61,700 nt of DNA from an uncultured Verrucomicrobiota bacterium (lineage in GTDB: Bacteria > Verrucomicrobiota > Kiritimatiellia > CAIQIC01 > Lenti-01). This document shows positions 34,568 to 43,786 of this stretch, piece after piece. The translations under genes and the position numbers were made by a program. The DNA lies in contig CALMBO010000014.1 in assembly GCA_937860055.1 (NCBI GenBank), positions 89,132-150,831 of the forward strand, in the 5' to 3' direction. The number at the start of each line of letters is the position of its first letter. Positions within the stretch are counted from its first letter, which is position 1. A model generated the notes under the pieces. The model searched no databases, was not told the DNA's origin, and saw nothing but the letters and a program-made list of their open reading frames with translations.

Positions 34568-35913
34568 ACCTCGTCCTGGCCTTGATCCTGCTGGGGTGCG
34601 TCCTCGCCCTGGTGAACTGGCGGTGGGGCATTGCGGCGGCGATCGCGGTGGGCCTGTTGCAGGATCCGTTGCGGAAGATGATTCCCGGCACTCCCGGCTA
34701 TCTGGCCATGGCTTCCGCGCCGGTCTGGCTGGCAACCATGCTTTCCGCGGCGTTTGCCCGCCAGTTGCCGATCCGGCGCTTCCTCGGATGTTTCCCGCGC
34801 ATGGGTCGCTGGATCGTGTGGGGGGTGGTCTACATGGCGGTCCCCGCGGTGCTTTCCGCCAGCTATGGCCGGAACAGCTGGATGATCACGCTGCTCGGCA
34901 TCTTCGTGTATGCCACCATGCTCATGGCGCTGATCGCGGGCTGGCGATATCCCGGCGCGGGCTATCCGGCGGGCCGGATCCTGGCGTTCTACGTGGCGGT
35001 CGCGGCGGTGATGCTGGTCGGCGGCCCCCTGGATGCCCTGGGATGGAGCGAGCGGTTCGCCGCCATCGGCACGGAGGCCCTGGGCCACGTCTGGGTGACG
35101 CATCGCACCGGCACGACCGTCCACATGCTGGCCGGCTTCTTCCGGGGACCCGACGTCATGGGCTGGCATGCCGCGCTGGTCCTGATGATTTCCGCGGTCA
35201 TGGCGTTCCGTTCGCGCGGCGCGGCCCGGGTGGCCTGGATCGCGCTGGCGGTCTGGGGCGCGCTGAACATCTGGCTGTGCGGCCGCCGGAAGATGCTGGC
35301 GATGGTCCCCATTTTCCTGGGCTGCTACCTGTTCCTTCTTTTCCGGTTCAAGGACATGCGCCGCCTGGTCTCCATCGCGGGCACGGTGCTGATGATCGGC
35401 GGCCTGGGATGGTACTTCATCTCCTCGTTCTACCGCGACGTGGCGATCCAGGAATTCTACCTCACCGCTTTCACGCAAGCGGAGGAGCAGATCCAGCGGC
35501 ATGGCATCGATTCCGTCCTGGACACCGTGAGGCAGGCGGGCTTCTGGGGCTATGGCCTGGGCATGTCCCAGCAGGGCGTCCACCACATTCCGGCCGAGAA
35601 GCCGAAGCTCTGGCAGGAGAGCGGTCCCGGCAAGCTGGTCGCGGAATTCGGCGTGCCGGGCTCCCTGCTGATCCTCGTCCTGGGCTTTTTCTTCGTCAAG
35701 ACCGCCTATCTGGTCGTGAAACAAGGCCGGCGCGACGATTCGTTCTATCTCACGGCAGGGATCTTCTCCATGCTGGCGGCCAATCTGACGTCGGCGGTCG
35801 TGTCCGCCCAGATCTTTGGAGATCCGTTCGTTTCGCTGTTCCTGGCGTTCCTGGCCGGCCTGTTGTTTTCCACGGCCCGCATCTCCTCCGAACGGGAAGA
35901 AGGTGGGGCATGA
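34561..35913 (+). CDS. O-antigen polymerase-like membrane protein
   Basis: 450 residues with about eleven hydrophobic segments and a large hydrophilic loop (about 285-370) containing FYLTAFTQAEEQIQRHGID and GYGLGMSQQGVHHI. That topology and the glycine-rich loop suit a Wzy-like polymerase, although no family signature is strong. It is the second of three ligase/polymerase-like proteins here and lies amid glycosyltransferases, where Wzy genes usually sit. It overlaps both neighbours. Confidence 0.7.
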   Translation: MLNLVLALILLGCVLALVNWRWGIAAAIAVGLLQDPLRKMIPGTPGYLAMASAPVWLATMLSAAFARQLPIRRFLGCFPRMGRWIVWGVVYMAVPAVLSASYGRNSWMITLLGIFVYATMLMALIAGWRYPGAGYPAGRILAFYVAVAAVMLVGGPLDALGWSERFAAIGTEALGHVWVTHRTGTTVHMLAGFFRGPDVMGWHAALVLMISAVMAFRSRGAARVAWIALAVWGALNIWLCGRRKMLAMVPIFLGCYLFLLFRFKDMRRLVSIAGTVLMIGGLGWYFISSFYRDVAIQEFYLTAFTQAEEQIQRHGIDSVLDTVRQAGFWGYGLGMSQQGVHHIPAEKPKLWQESGPGKLVAEFGVPGSLLILVLGFFFVKTAYLVVKQGRRDDSFYLTAGIFSMLAANLTSAVVSAQIFGDPFVSLFLAFLAGLLFSTARISSEREEGGA

Positions 35914-36998
35914 AGCGGCTGGCATGGGTGCGCACGGCGCCGCCGGAAATCCCGGGCAGCATGGCGGCCTATTTCGACCTGGTGCGCCGGGCGGTGGAAC
36001 CTTGGAGCGGCGGATGGGAGATGACCGTTTGCGACCTGTTCGATCCGTGCGGCGGCGCTTCCATGTGGAAGCACCACCTCTGGCGCTGGCGGAATGCCCG
36101 GCGCGTGCTCGCGGAACATCCCGCCGACCTCTACCATTGGCTGGACGGCTCGATGGCCGCCTTCATTCCCCCGGCGATGCAATGCCGTTCCCTGGTCACC
36201 GTCCACGACCTGATTCCGCTGCTGCAGTGGCGCGGGGAATTGCCGGGCCGGCCGAGCTTTCCCGCCCGGTGGCTCATCCGCCGCAGCCTCCGCGCCTTGC
36301 GCGCCGCTGCCGCCCTATGCACGGATTCCCATGCCACGCGGCTGGATCTGGCGCGGCTGACGGGAATCGGGGAGGGCGTGACGGCCATTGCCGTCCCGGT
36401 GCGCCCCCTGCCGTCGCCGGAAGACCTTTCGATCCCGGGGCTGGGCCCGTCCGATCCCTTCATCCTGCACGTCGGCAACAACGCGGCCTACAAGAACCGC
36501 CTCGGTGTGCTGGAGGTGTTTTCCCGTCTGCGCGATTGCGCCGGACTCCATCTCGTCCTGGCCGGCCCTCCGTCGCTGCGGCAAATGCGCGCCGCCGCCG
36601 CGCGGCTGGAGCGCGTGCATTTTGCCGGCCCGGTCGACGACGCCTGGCTGAACGGTCTCTACCGCCGCGCGTCGCTGTTTCTCTTCCCAAGCCTTTACGA
36701 GGGCTATGGAATGCCCGTGCTCGAGGCCATGGCGGCGGGTTGTCCCGTCGTCTGCTCGACGGCCGCCGCCCTGGCCGAGGTGGCCGGCGGCGCGGCCCTC
36801 TCGGCGCCGGCGCCGGATCCCGATGCCTTGGCCGCGCAATGCCGCGCCCTGCTTTCGGACGAGGCCCTGCGGCGGCGGATGATCGGGCTCGGAAAGGCGC
36901 GGGCGGCCGCTTTTGACGTTGCCTCGATGGGCCGATCCCTGATGGAATGGTACGAGCAGGCGCTGAACGCGCTGGAGAAAAAGGAGACCCATGCCTGA
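35910..36998 (+). CDS. Family 4 glycosyltransferase
   Basis: 362 residues; ATGA overlap with the membrane protein gene. The N-terminal domain has YHWLDGSMAAF and VTVHDLIPLLQW. The donor domain has FILHVGNNAAYKNRLGVLE and LFLFPSLYEGYGMPVLEAMA, with the E-x7-E pair complete (EGYGMPVLE). It is close to the mannosyl- and rhamnosyltransferase-like GT4 branch. The stop lies within the start of the acetyltransferase gene (8-nt overlap). Confidence 0.9.
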   Translation: MKRLAWVRTAPPEIPGSMAAYFDLVRRAVEPWSGGWEMTVCDLFDPCGGASMWKHHLWRWRNARRVLAEHPADLYHWLDGSMAAFIPPAMQCRSLVTVHDLIPLLQWRGELPGRPSFPARWLIRRSLRALRAAAALCTDSHATRLDLARLTGIGEGVTAIAVPVRPLPSPEDLSIPGLGPSDPFILHVGNNAAYKNRLGVLEVFSRLRDCAGLHLVLAGPPSLRQMRAAAARLERVHFAGPVDDAWLNGLYRRASLFLFPSLYEGYGMPVLEAMAAGCPVVCSTAAALAEVAGGAALSAPAPDPDALAAQCRALLSDEALRRRMIGLGKARAAAFDVASMGRSLMEWYEQALNALEKKETHA

Positions 36999-37560
36999 AA
37001 CATCCTCTTCCCGCATCCGGGTGGATCGGGCGGCCTGTCCCAGCCCGCATTCTTCCGCCAACAAGCTGGCGCGCCTGCTGTGGCAGGCGGCGTGGCTCCT
37101 GCTGTTCCGCCCCGTGCCCTGGTTCTGGCATGCGCCGCGCCGCGCCTTGCTGCGAGTGTTCGGCGCGCAGGTGGGGACTGGCGCGCAGATCATGCCTTCC
37201 GTGCGGATCTGGGCGCCTTGGAACCTCTCGCTGGGCGCCCATGCCACGGTCAGCCATGGCGTGGATCTCTATTCCGTGGACCGCATCGAGATCGGCGCCC
37301 ATGCCACGGTCAGCCAGCGCGCCTTCCTGTGCACGGCCACGCACGACATCGACCATCCCCGCATGCCGCTGAAGACCGCGCCGATCCGGATCGGCGACGG
37401 CGCATGGGTGTGCGCCGAGGCCTATGTGCATCCGGGGGTGGCCATCGGCGAAGAAGCCGTGGCCGGCGTGCGCGCCGTCGTGCTGCGCGACGTCCCGCCC
37501 GGCCAGGTGGTGGGCGGGAATCCGGCGCGCTTCCTCCGCATGCGGCACCTCCCGGAGTGA
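36991..37560 (+). CDS. WcaF-like acetyltransferase
   Basis: 189 residues. An N-terminal segment with LARLLWQAAWLLLFRPVP and PRRALLRVFGAQVG is typical of the colanic-acid acetyltransferase WcaF type, followed by hexapeptide coils (MPSVRIWAP ... LGAHATVSHGVDLYS) and a catalytic-type His in TATHDIDHP. It probably O-acetylates a sugar of the repeat unit. A second acyltransferase lies at 31895. Confidence 0.88.
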   Translation: MPETSSSRIRVDRAACPSPHSSANKLARLLWQAAWLLLFRPVPWFWHAPRRALLRVFGAQVGTGAQIMPSVRIWAPWNLSLGAHATVSHGVDLYSVDRIEIGAHATVSQRAFLCTATHDIDHPRMPLKTAPIRIGDGAWVCAEAYVHPGVAIGEEAVAGVRAVVLRDVPPGQVVGGNPARFLRMRHLPE

Positions 37561-37563
37561 GCG

Positions 37564-38397
37564 ATGGCGGATCCCGTTCCCATTTCGGCGGTCGTCCTCT
37601 CGCACAATGAAGCCGGCAATCTCCCGCGCTGCCTGCGCGCCCTGCACGGCTGCGCCGAGGTCGTCGTCGTGGACGACGGCAGCACGGACGACAGCCGGCG
37701 CGCCGCCGCCGAATGCGGCGCGCGCGTCCTCGAACATCCGTTCTCTTCCTTCGCGGACCAGCGGAACTGGGCGATGGATTCCGCGGGGCTGCGCCACGAC
37801 TGGGTGCTGCATCTGGATGCCGACGAGGTCGCAACCCCCGCCGCGCTGGAGGAGATCCGCCGCCTCCTCCCGTCGATGCCGGCCGGATCCGCCGGATTCT
37901 TCGCGCGCAAGGTGATGATGGGGGAGAAGTGGCTCCGCTTCAGCGCGGACTATCCGGTGTACGTGCCTCGCCTGGTGCACCGCCGGGGACCGCGCTACGC
38001 GATGCGCGGGCACGGCGAGGCGCTGGCCGTCGCGCCGGCGACGTCCGTCTTTTTCGAAGAACCGCTGCTGCACTACAATTTCTCCAAGGGATGGGCCGAA
38101 TGGCGCGCCCGGCATCTGCGCTATGCGGCCGCGGAGGCGGCGCGCATCCGTTCCGGCGCCGCCGCCTTTTCGTTCCGGGCGCTCGTTTCGAGGGACCGGA
38201 CCGTCCGGCGCGCCGCGCTGCGGGCGCTGTCCTATCGGCTGCCCGGCCGGCCGGCGCTGCGCTTTCTCTATGCATATGTGCTGCGGCTGGGCTTCCTCGA
38301 CGGCGCCGCCGGCTGGCGCTTCTGCCGGGCGATGGCTTCCTACGAGCGCATGATCGATGCCGCGCTGCGCGGAGCGGGGGACGCGGAGGCGCCGTGA
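37564..38397 (+). CDS. Family 2 glycosyltransferase, WaaE/KdtX-like
   Basis: 277 residues, 3 nt after the acetyltransferase stop. Motifs are ISAVVLSHNEAGNLPRCL, EVVVVDDGSTDDSR, FADQRNWAMD, VLHLDADEV (DxD) and HYNFSKGWAEWRARHLRYA. Members of this branch add a beta-linked glucose or heptose in LPS core and capsule synthesis. The C-terminal region has two hydrophobic stretches that may bind the membrane. Confidence 0.9.
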   Translation: MADPVPISAVVLSHNEAGNLPRCLRALHGCAEVVVVDDGSTDDSRRAAAECGARVLEHPFSSFADQRNWAMDSAGLRHDWVLHLDADEVATPAALEEIRRLLPSMPAGSAGFFARKVMMGEKWLRFSADYPVYVPRLVHRRGPRYAMRGHGEALAVAPATSVFFEEPLLHYNFSKGWAEWRARHLRYAAAEAARIRSGAAAFSFRALVSRDRTVRRAALRALSYRLPGRPALRFLYAYVLRLGFLDGAAGWRFCRAMASYERMIDAALRGAGDAEAP

Positions 38398-39593
38398 ACA
38401 TCGTGCTGGTCAACCAGTTCTTCCCGCCCGCCCGTGCGCCGACGGGGCGGCTGCTCGGCGACCTGGCCGGGGAACTGGTCCGCCGCGGGCATTCCGTGAC
38501 GGTGCTGGCGTCCGCCGCGGACTATGGCGCGGCGACCGGCCCGGCGGACGGCGCCTTCTCCGGCGTGCAGGTGGTCCGCACGGGACGGGCGGGCCTCCAT
38601 CGCCATGGACTGGGGGCCAAGCTCGGGGATTACCTTTCCTTTTTCCGGGGCGCATGGAGGGAACTGTCGCGCCGGCCCCGGCCGGATGCGCTGGTGTGCA
38701 TGACCACGCCACCGTTTGCCGGATGGATCGGGGCGCACCTAAGGAAGCGCCAAGGCGTTCCCTATGTGCTCTGGTGCATGGACCTCTATCCCGAGGCGCT
38801 TGCCGCGCATGGGATCCTGCGCCGGGGAAACCCGGTGTTCCGTGCCTTGGAAAGGATCGCGCGCACGGAGCGGAGCCGCGCCTCCGGCGTGATCGCGCTG
38901 GGTCCGGACATGGCGGTGCTCCTGGAATCTTCCGGCGCCTTCCCTGTCGATGAAATCCCGGTCTGGAGCCATTGGGTCGCCACGCCGGAGCGGGAAGCCG
39001 AGGCCCGCGCCCTGCGCCGCTCGCGCGGCTGGGCCGACGACGAAACCATCCTGCTCTACAGCGGCAACATGGGGCGCGCCCACCGGGCGGAGGAATTCGC
39101 CGCGCTGTCCGAACGCCTGGAGGGAAGGTCGCCCCGCTGCCGCTTGGTCTTTTCCGGAAACGGCCCGTTGCGGGCGGAATGGGAGCGGCGATGGGGAAGC
39201 CGGTTCGAATTCCTGCCGCCCGCGCCGGAAGAAACCTGCGCAGCCCATCTGCTGGCCGCCGATGTGCATCTGGTTTCGCAGCAGCCGGAATGGACGGGCG
39301 TCGTGGTTCCGAGCAAGTTTCCGGCGGCCTGCGCGCTGGGGCGGCCGACGGTGTTTGCGGGCCCGCCCCGGAGCGCGGTCGGGCAATGGCTGTCCGGATC
39401 GGATGCGGGATGGATCCTGCCTCCCGGAGATGCCTCTGCCATCGAGGCGGCGGCGGGCGGCATCCTCGATGCCCGCCTCCGCGCCGAAAAGGGCCACCGG
39501 GCCTTCTCCCTCTTTGAGCAGAAATTCACCCGCGAACGGAATTGTGGTAGAGTCGCGGACCGGGTCGAACAGGCCGCGAAGGATCGGACATGA
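38394..39593 (+). CDS. WbuB-like family 4 glycosyltransferase
   Basis: 399 residues from GTG 38394, which overlaps the previous stop (GTGA). The N-terminus IVLVNQFFPPARAPTGRLLGD and the segments PYVLWCMDLYPEALAAHGI and LYSGNMGRAHRAEEF are characteristic of the WbuB/WcaI group. SQQPEWTGVVVPSKFPAACA replaces the usual E-x7-E donor loop, as it does in this group. Likely adds the second sugar on the lipid carrier, next to the WecA-like gene. ATGA overlap with the next gene. Confidence 0.88.
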   Translation: MNIVLVNQFFPPARAPTGRLLGDLAGELVRRGHSVTVLASAADYGAATGPADGAFSGVQVVRTGRAGLHRHGLGAKLGDYLSFFRGAWRELSRRPRPDALVCMTTPPFAGWIGAHLRKRQGVPYVLWCMDLYPEALAAHGILRRGNPVFRALERIARTERSRASGVIALGPDMAVLLESSGAFPVDEIPVWSHWVATPEREAEARALRRSRGWADDETILLYSGNMGRAHRAEEFAALSERLEGRSPRCRLVFSGNGPLRAEWERRWGSRFEFLPPAPEETCAAHLLAADVHLVSQQPEWTGVVVPSKFPAACALGRPTVFAGPPRSAVGQWLSGSDAGWILPPGDASAIEAAAGGILDARLRAEKGHRAFSLFEQKFTRERNCGRVADRVEQAAKDRT

Positions 39594-41491
39594 GCCTTGA
39601 AGCCATCCTGAAATATCCGTCGGTTTTCCTGGCGGGGTTGCTGGCGGTGCTGCTGCTGACGCCGCTCTGGCGGTGGTTCGCGCCCCGCTGGGGGTTCATG
39701 GACCGGCCCGGCGAGCGCAAGGTCCACCGCCAGCCGGTCCCTCGTGGCGGCGGGCTCGCGGTGTTCATCGGCTTCCATGTGGCATGCGCGGTCGTCTTCC
39801 TCGTGCCCTGGAAGCCGTTCGCGGGGCAGGTCTCCATCGAGTGGTGGTTCCGCTTCCTGCCCCTGAGCGCCGGCGTGGTGCTGCTGGGCCTGCTGGACGA
39901 CCGGCTGAACCTCCGGCCGATGCTCAAGCTGGCCGGCCAGGTGGCGCTGGCCGCCGCCGCCTACGAGTCGGGAATCCATCTGCAGAACATCCTCGGTTTC
40001 GCGTTTCCCGGGTGGCTGGATGCCGTGGCCACGGTCTTCTGGTTCGTGGCGTTGATGAATGCGTTCAACCTGATCGATGGCGTGGACGGGCTCGCCACCG
40101 GCATCGCGCTGATCGCCGCTTCCGGCATCGGCCTTTCGCTGGTGTTTCGCAGCGCTCCGGGCGATGTGATGCTGTTCCTCGGCTTGGCGGGCGCCTGCCT
40201 GGGATTCCTGCGCTACAATTTCTACCCGGCCAGCGTCTTCCTGGGAGACGCCGGAAGCCTGTTCATCGGGTTCGCCCTGGCGGCGCTGTCGATCTCGACG
40301 AATTCCAAGGCGTCGTTCATGGCCGGGATCGGCGTTCCCATGCTGGCGGTGGGCGTGCCGTTGTTCGATACGCTGCTGGCCGTGTGGCGCCGCTCCATGC
40401 GTCGGGTGCTGAGCCGCGCTTCCGGGAGCGGACCGACCCCCAGGCTGGAGACGGCGGATGCGGACCATCTGCACCACCGTTTGCTGAGGCAGGGCCGCGG
40501 GCAGGGGCAGGTGGCGGGGATGCTCTATGTCGCCACGCTGGCGCTGGTGGCCGTCGGCCTTCTCGCGAGCGTGTTCCACGACCGCGCGCTCGGCATCCTG
40601 GTGCTGGCCTTCCTGCTGGCGGCCTACACCGTGGTCCGGCATCTGGCCGGCATCGAGCTGCTCGAAAGCGGGAAGGTGGTTTTGCAGGGGCTTTCGCGTC
40701 CCGTCCGGCGCAACCAGACCCTGTTGTTCTACATCGTCGGGGACCTGCTGATCCTGAACGCCGTCCTGCTGGCGGGGCATTCGCTGCTGGATCTGCAGGA
40801 TGGCGTGCGGGATTCGGCCCTGAAGGCCATCTGGCTCCGCACGGTTCCGACGGATGTCGTCCTTCCGTTCCTGGCGCTGCTACTGTTCCGCTCGTATTCT
40901 CGCGTGTGGTACCTGGCGCGGATTTCCGAATATGCCTCCACGGGGATCGCCGTGGCGCTGGGATACGCCGTGGCCTGCGGAGTGCATCTGCTGGGGGCGC
41001 AGGGCAGGGACGAAGTCTTCGCCCTTTTGCTGCGATATCTGCTGCTGGCCGGCCTGGCCGCGCCCACCGTGGTCCTGACCCGCGCCGCTGTCCGCGTGGT
41101 GCAGGATCTCATGCTGGGGCGCCCGCGCGAAACCGGACCGGCCCGGGCCGCGCCCGTGCGCGCCCTGGTTTGCGGCGCGGGGCATCGCACCACGCTTTTC
41201 CTGCGCCAGAGCGAACTCCGCTCCATCGACGGGACGCCGGTGGAGATCGCCGGCCTCGTCAGCGATGACTCCGCCATCACGGGCCATGCGGTGCACGGCA
41301 TCCGCGTGGTCGGCACCTGCCGCGAACTGCCGGCGCTCATCGCCCGCCACCGCATCGGCGTCCTCTATCTCGTTGAACCCGTCTCCGGCGCCGAGATCGG
41401 GGAATTGCGCCGGATGCTGGCGGATCATCCCGTGCGGATGGTCCGCTGGGACATCGTCGAATCGGAGATCCCTCCCGCCGCCCATGCGTAG
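39590..41491 (+). CDS. WecA/TagO-type phosphoglycosyltransferase fused to a PglF/CapD-like membrane and Rossmann module
   Basis: 633 residues, nearly twice the usual WecA length. Residues 1 to about 350 carry the polytopic prenyl-phosphate sugar-1-phosphate transferase signatures: LLDDRLNLRPMLKL, MNAFNLIDGVDGLA, FLGDAGSLFIGFAL and DHLHHRLLRQG. Residues about 365-500 form four further hydrophobic segments (NQTLLFYIVGDLLILNAVLL ... LLLFRSYSRVWYLARISEY), and about 525-625 a nucleotide-binding-like domain (RALVCGAGHRTTLFLR), resembling the N-terminal half of nucleotide-sugar dehydratases such as PglF, without their catalytic domain. It should start the glycan on undecaprenyl phosphate; the extension may regulate it. 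ATGA overlap upstream; 8-nt overlap downstream. Confidence 0.88.
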   Translation: MSLEAILKYPSVFLAGLLAVLLLTPLWRWFAPRWGFMDRPGERKVHRQPVPRGGGLAVFIGFHVACAVVFLVPWKPFAGQVSIEWWFRFLPLSAGVVLLGLLDDRLNLRPMLKLAGQVALAAAAYESGIHLQNILGFAFPGWLDAVATVFWFVALMNAFNLIDGVDGLATGIALIAASGIGLSLVFRSAPGDVMLFLGLAGACLGFLRYNFYPASVFLGDAGSLFIGFALAALSISTNSKASFMAGIGVPMLAVGVPLFDTLLAVWRRSMRRVLSRASGSGPTPRLETADADHLHHRLLRQGRGQGQVAGMLYVATLALVAVGLLASVFHDRALGILVLAFLLAAYTVVRHLAGIELLESGKVVLQGLSRPVRRNQTLLFYIVGDLLILNAVLLAGHSLLDLQDGVRDSALKAIWLRTVPTDVVLPFLALLLFRSYSRVWYLARISEYASTGIAVALGYAVACGVHLLGAQGRDEVFALLLRYLLLAGLAAPTVVLTRAAVRVVQDLMLGRPRETGPARAAPVRALVCGAGHRTTLFLRQSELRSIDGTPVEIAGLVSDDSAITGHAVHGIRVVGTCRELPALIARHRIGVLYLVEPVSGAEIGELRRMLADHPVRMVRWDIVESEIPPAAHA

Positions 41492-42635
41492 GCTTCTGGT
41501 CAACGCCCTGTCCGTCACCAACCCCAGCGGCCTGCATGTGCTGCGGGGGCACCTGGACCGCCTGGCGGACGGGTTGCAAGGCCGCGTCCGCCTCGTGGTG
41601 GTGTGCCGCGAAGACCTGGAGGGCCTCCGGGCGGAACTGGGGTCGCGCGCGGATTGGGAATTCGCGCCCGCTTCCACGCGCGGCTGGTTCCGCCGCGCGT
41701 GCTGGGAACGGGCGAATCTCGCGCGCCTGGTCCAAAAGCACGGTGCCTGCGCCTACTTCACGCCCAGCGGCATCGCCGCGCACCCGCTGGGCATTCCCCA
41801 GATCGTCTTCTGCCAGAATCCGTGGGCGCTGGTTCCCGCCGCGCGCCGGCGGCGCGATGCGTTCAAGGCGTGGCTCCAGCGCCGCGCCTATCGCCGCGCC
41901 ATGCGCATGGCCGACGCGATGGTCTTTCTTTCGCGCTATCTGAAGGAGGCCTATCGGCGGAATGCGGGATGCCGGGAGCGCCGCGGCCTCGTCGCCTATG
42001 CGGGCGTGGACCGGCCCGCTCCCGCACGCGCCGCGGAAGGGGCGGGGATCCCGCGCCAGCCGGCGCAGATCGCCAGTGTATCGGTCATGGCGCCCCACAA
42101 GAACATCGAGGCGCTGGTGCGCGCCTTCCATGCCGTCCGCGCGCAGGGCCATCCCGAGGCCCGCCTCGTGCTGGCCGGCCCCTGGCCCGATCCCGCCTAT
42201 GAGCGCTGGATCCGCCGCCTTGTCGGCGGTCTGGGCCTTGCCGGTTCCGTCGAGTTCGCCGGATTCGTCTCGAGGGACCGGCTCGACCGGCTCTATGCGG
42301 AATCGCGGGTGTTCTGCCTGATGAGCCGCTGCGAGTCGTTCGGCATCCCCGCCATCGAGGCGCAGCATTACGGCACGCCCGTCGTCAGCTCCTCCGTCTG
42401 CGCCATCCCCGAAGTCTGCGGAGGCGGCGGATGGTTCCGCGATCCCGACGACGTGGCCGGCATCGCGGAGGCGCTCCGGACGCTGATCGAAGACGAGGCG
42501 GAATGGAAGAAGCTCTCGGCCCTGGCGCGGGAGAATGCGGAGCGCTTCGCCGGAGAGCGCGTTTCGAAGCCGCTCGTCGATCTCGTGGCCGGACTTGTCG
42601 AGGGGGAGGCGCCTCAGGAGTCGGATGTTCCGTAG
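41484..42635 (+). CDS. Family 4 glycosyltransferase, last gene of the operon
   Basis: 383 residues. GT-B enzyme with PSGIAAHPLGIPQIVFCQN in the acceptor half and SVMAPHKNIEALVRAF, VEFAGFVSRDRLDRLY and CESFGIPAIEAQHYGTPVV in the donor half, where the E-x7-E pair is present. It starts 8 nt before the previous stop and ends the plus-strand run. Its last 22 nt overlap the convergent nucleotidyltransferase-like gene. Confidence 0.9.
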   Translation: MRRLLVNALSVTNPSGLHVLRGHLDRLADGLQGRVRLVVVCREDLEGLRAELGSRADWEFAPASTRGWFRRACWERANLARLVQKHGACAYFTPSGIAAHPLGIPQIVFCQNPWALVPAARRRRDAFKAWLQRRAYRRAMRMADAMVFLSRYLKEAYRRNAGCRERRGLVAYAGVDRPAPARAAEGAGIPRQPAQIASVSVMAPHKNIEALVRAFHAVRAQGHPEARLVLAGPWPDPAYERWIRRLVGGLGLAGSVEFAGFVSRDRLDRLYAESRVFCLMSRCESFGIPAIEAQHYGTPVVSSSVCAIPEVCGGGGWFRDPDDVAGIAEALRTLIEDEAEWKKLSALARENAERFAGERVSKPLVDLVAGLVEGEAPQESDVP

Positions 42636-43705
42636 AATGCCGCCCGCGCCGGGCGGAGCAGCCAATACAACCCGCGCAGCGGCCGGGGAAGCGGAATCCA
42701 CCGGAAGTCGCCATCGCCGGGGATGGCGATCCGGCGGAGACGGTACGAAAGGGCTTCGGCCGGCGTCATGAATTGCCGGTGGAAGCGGCGCAATTCGTGG
42801 CCATCCATGGGCCGCGCGGTTCCCTCCAGCAGGGCGATGGCTTCCTCGATCACCGCATCCGGCGCCGGGGGGAGGGGGGCGCCGGAAAGGCCGGGACCGA
42901 AGACCGCCTCCGCCACCCCGCATCCCGCCTCCAGGGCGTTTTCCGCGAACGGACAGTGCAGGGCCAGCGCCTGCGCCTGCGGGAGGATTCCCGGATGCCG
43001 TGCCAGCAGGCCGGCGATGTCCGCCAGCCAGGCCATCCGCGCCCAGCCGTGCCAGACCGCGTGCAGGCAGGCCAGAAGCAAATGCAGCGCCGGGGCCGGC
43101 GCGCGGACCTCCTCCTCCAGCTTCTGGTCCATGAAGGATCCCTTCCAGCTCCGGTTGCAACAGCAAGGCCACGGATATTGCGGCGGGAAAAAGCGATGGT
43201 TGACTTCCACCGTGAAGCCCTCGGGATGCCGGAACGCCACGCCCCAGCCATAGTGCCACAGGTGGGACAGCCGGCGGGAGTTCCCCGCTTCCGGCGCATA
43301 GCCCGCTTCCTCCATTCCGGCGGCGAGGTTCGGGAAATCACTTCGCGCACACAGGAAATCCAGATCGTCGAAGCTGCGCAGGCCGGGGTCGGGCCAGGCC
43401 TGCACGGCCAGCACCGGGCCTTTCAGCAGCACCAGCCTTCGCAAGCGGGGGGCGAGCAGGGAGAAGAGGCGTTCCGCTTCATGCGCGAGGTGCACCGTAT
43501 GCCGCGCCTGTCCGTAGGCCGCCGAAGGTGCGGCTGCGCCTGCTTCCGGCAGGCCGGCCTGCAGCAGGCCCATCACGCGGTGTCGCCGGGCCCATGCCGC
43601 CAGGCGTTCCCGCGCCTCCGGCGGAGGGAGAAGCGCGGGCGCTGCCGGCGGAAGGCCATGCAATTTGCGGAACGCCTGCCGGCACAATGGAACAAACTCG
43701 CCCAT
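42614..43705 (-). CDS. Uncharacterised nucleotidyltransferase-like protein (NTP_transf_5 type)
   Basis: 363 residues from ATG 43705, the first in-frame Met whose downstream sequence is family-like. The region LVLLKGPVLAVQAWPDPGLRS followed by FDDLDFLCARSDFPNLAA fits the pattern of the NTP_transf_5 family, in which the D-x-D pair would bind metal. HHRFFPPQYPW-type and LHLLLACLHAVWHGWARMAWLADIA segments also suit it. Proteins of this family often accompany PqqD-like, HprK-like and S24/S26 proteins in polysaccharide or peptide-modification loci, as is true here at a distance of about 25 kb. The nucleotide and target are unknown. Confidence 0.75.
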   Translation of the reverse strand: MGEFVPLCRQAFRKLHGLPPAAPALLPPPEARERLAAWARRHRVMGLLQAGLPEAGAAAPSAAYGQARHTVHLAHEAERLFSLLAPRLRRLVLLKGPVLAVQAWPDPGLRSFDDLDFLCARSDFPNLAAGMEEAGYAPEAGNSRRLSHLWHYGWGVAFRHPEGFTVEVNHRFFPPQYPWPCCCNRSWKGSFMDQKLEEEVRAPAPALHLLLACLHAVWHGWARMAWLADIAGLLARHPGILPQAQALALHCPFAENALEAGCGVAEAVFGPGLSGAPLPPAPDAVIEEAIALLEGTARPMDGHELRRFHRQFMTPAEALSYRLRRIAIPGDGDFRWIPLPRPLRGLYWLLRPARAAFYGTSDS

Positions 43706-43786
43706 GGCCGGTTTCTGGCATGCGGGAGTGCGTTCCGTCAATCCGAAAGCGGCCCTTGTTCCAGCGCGGGGAGGCGCCCCGCAGGA

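Noticed and set aside
19380..42635. An exosortase/PEP-CTERM system
   Set aside because: EPS genes resemble such loci, but no exosortase gene or PEP-CTERM motif is visible in the window.
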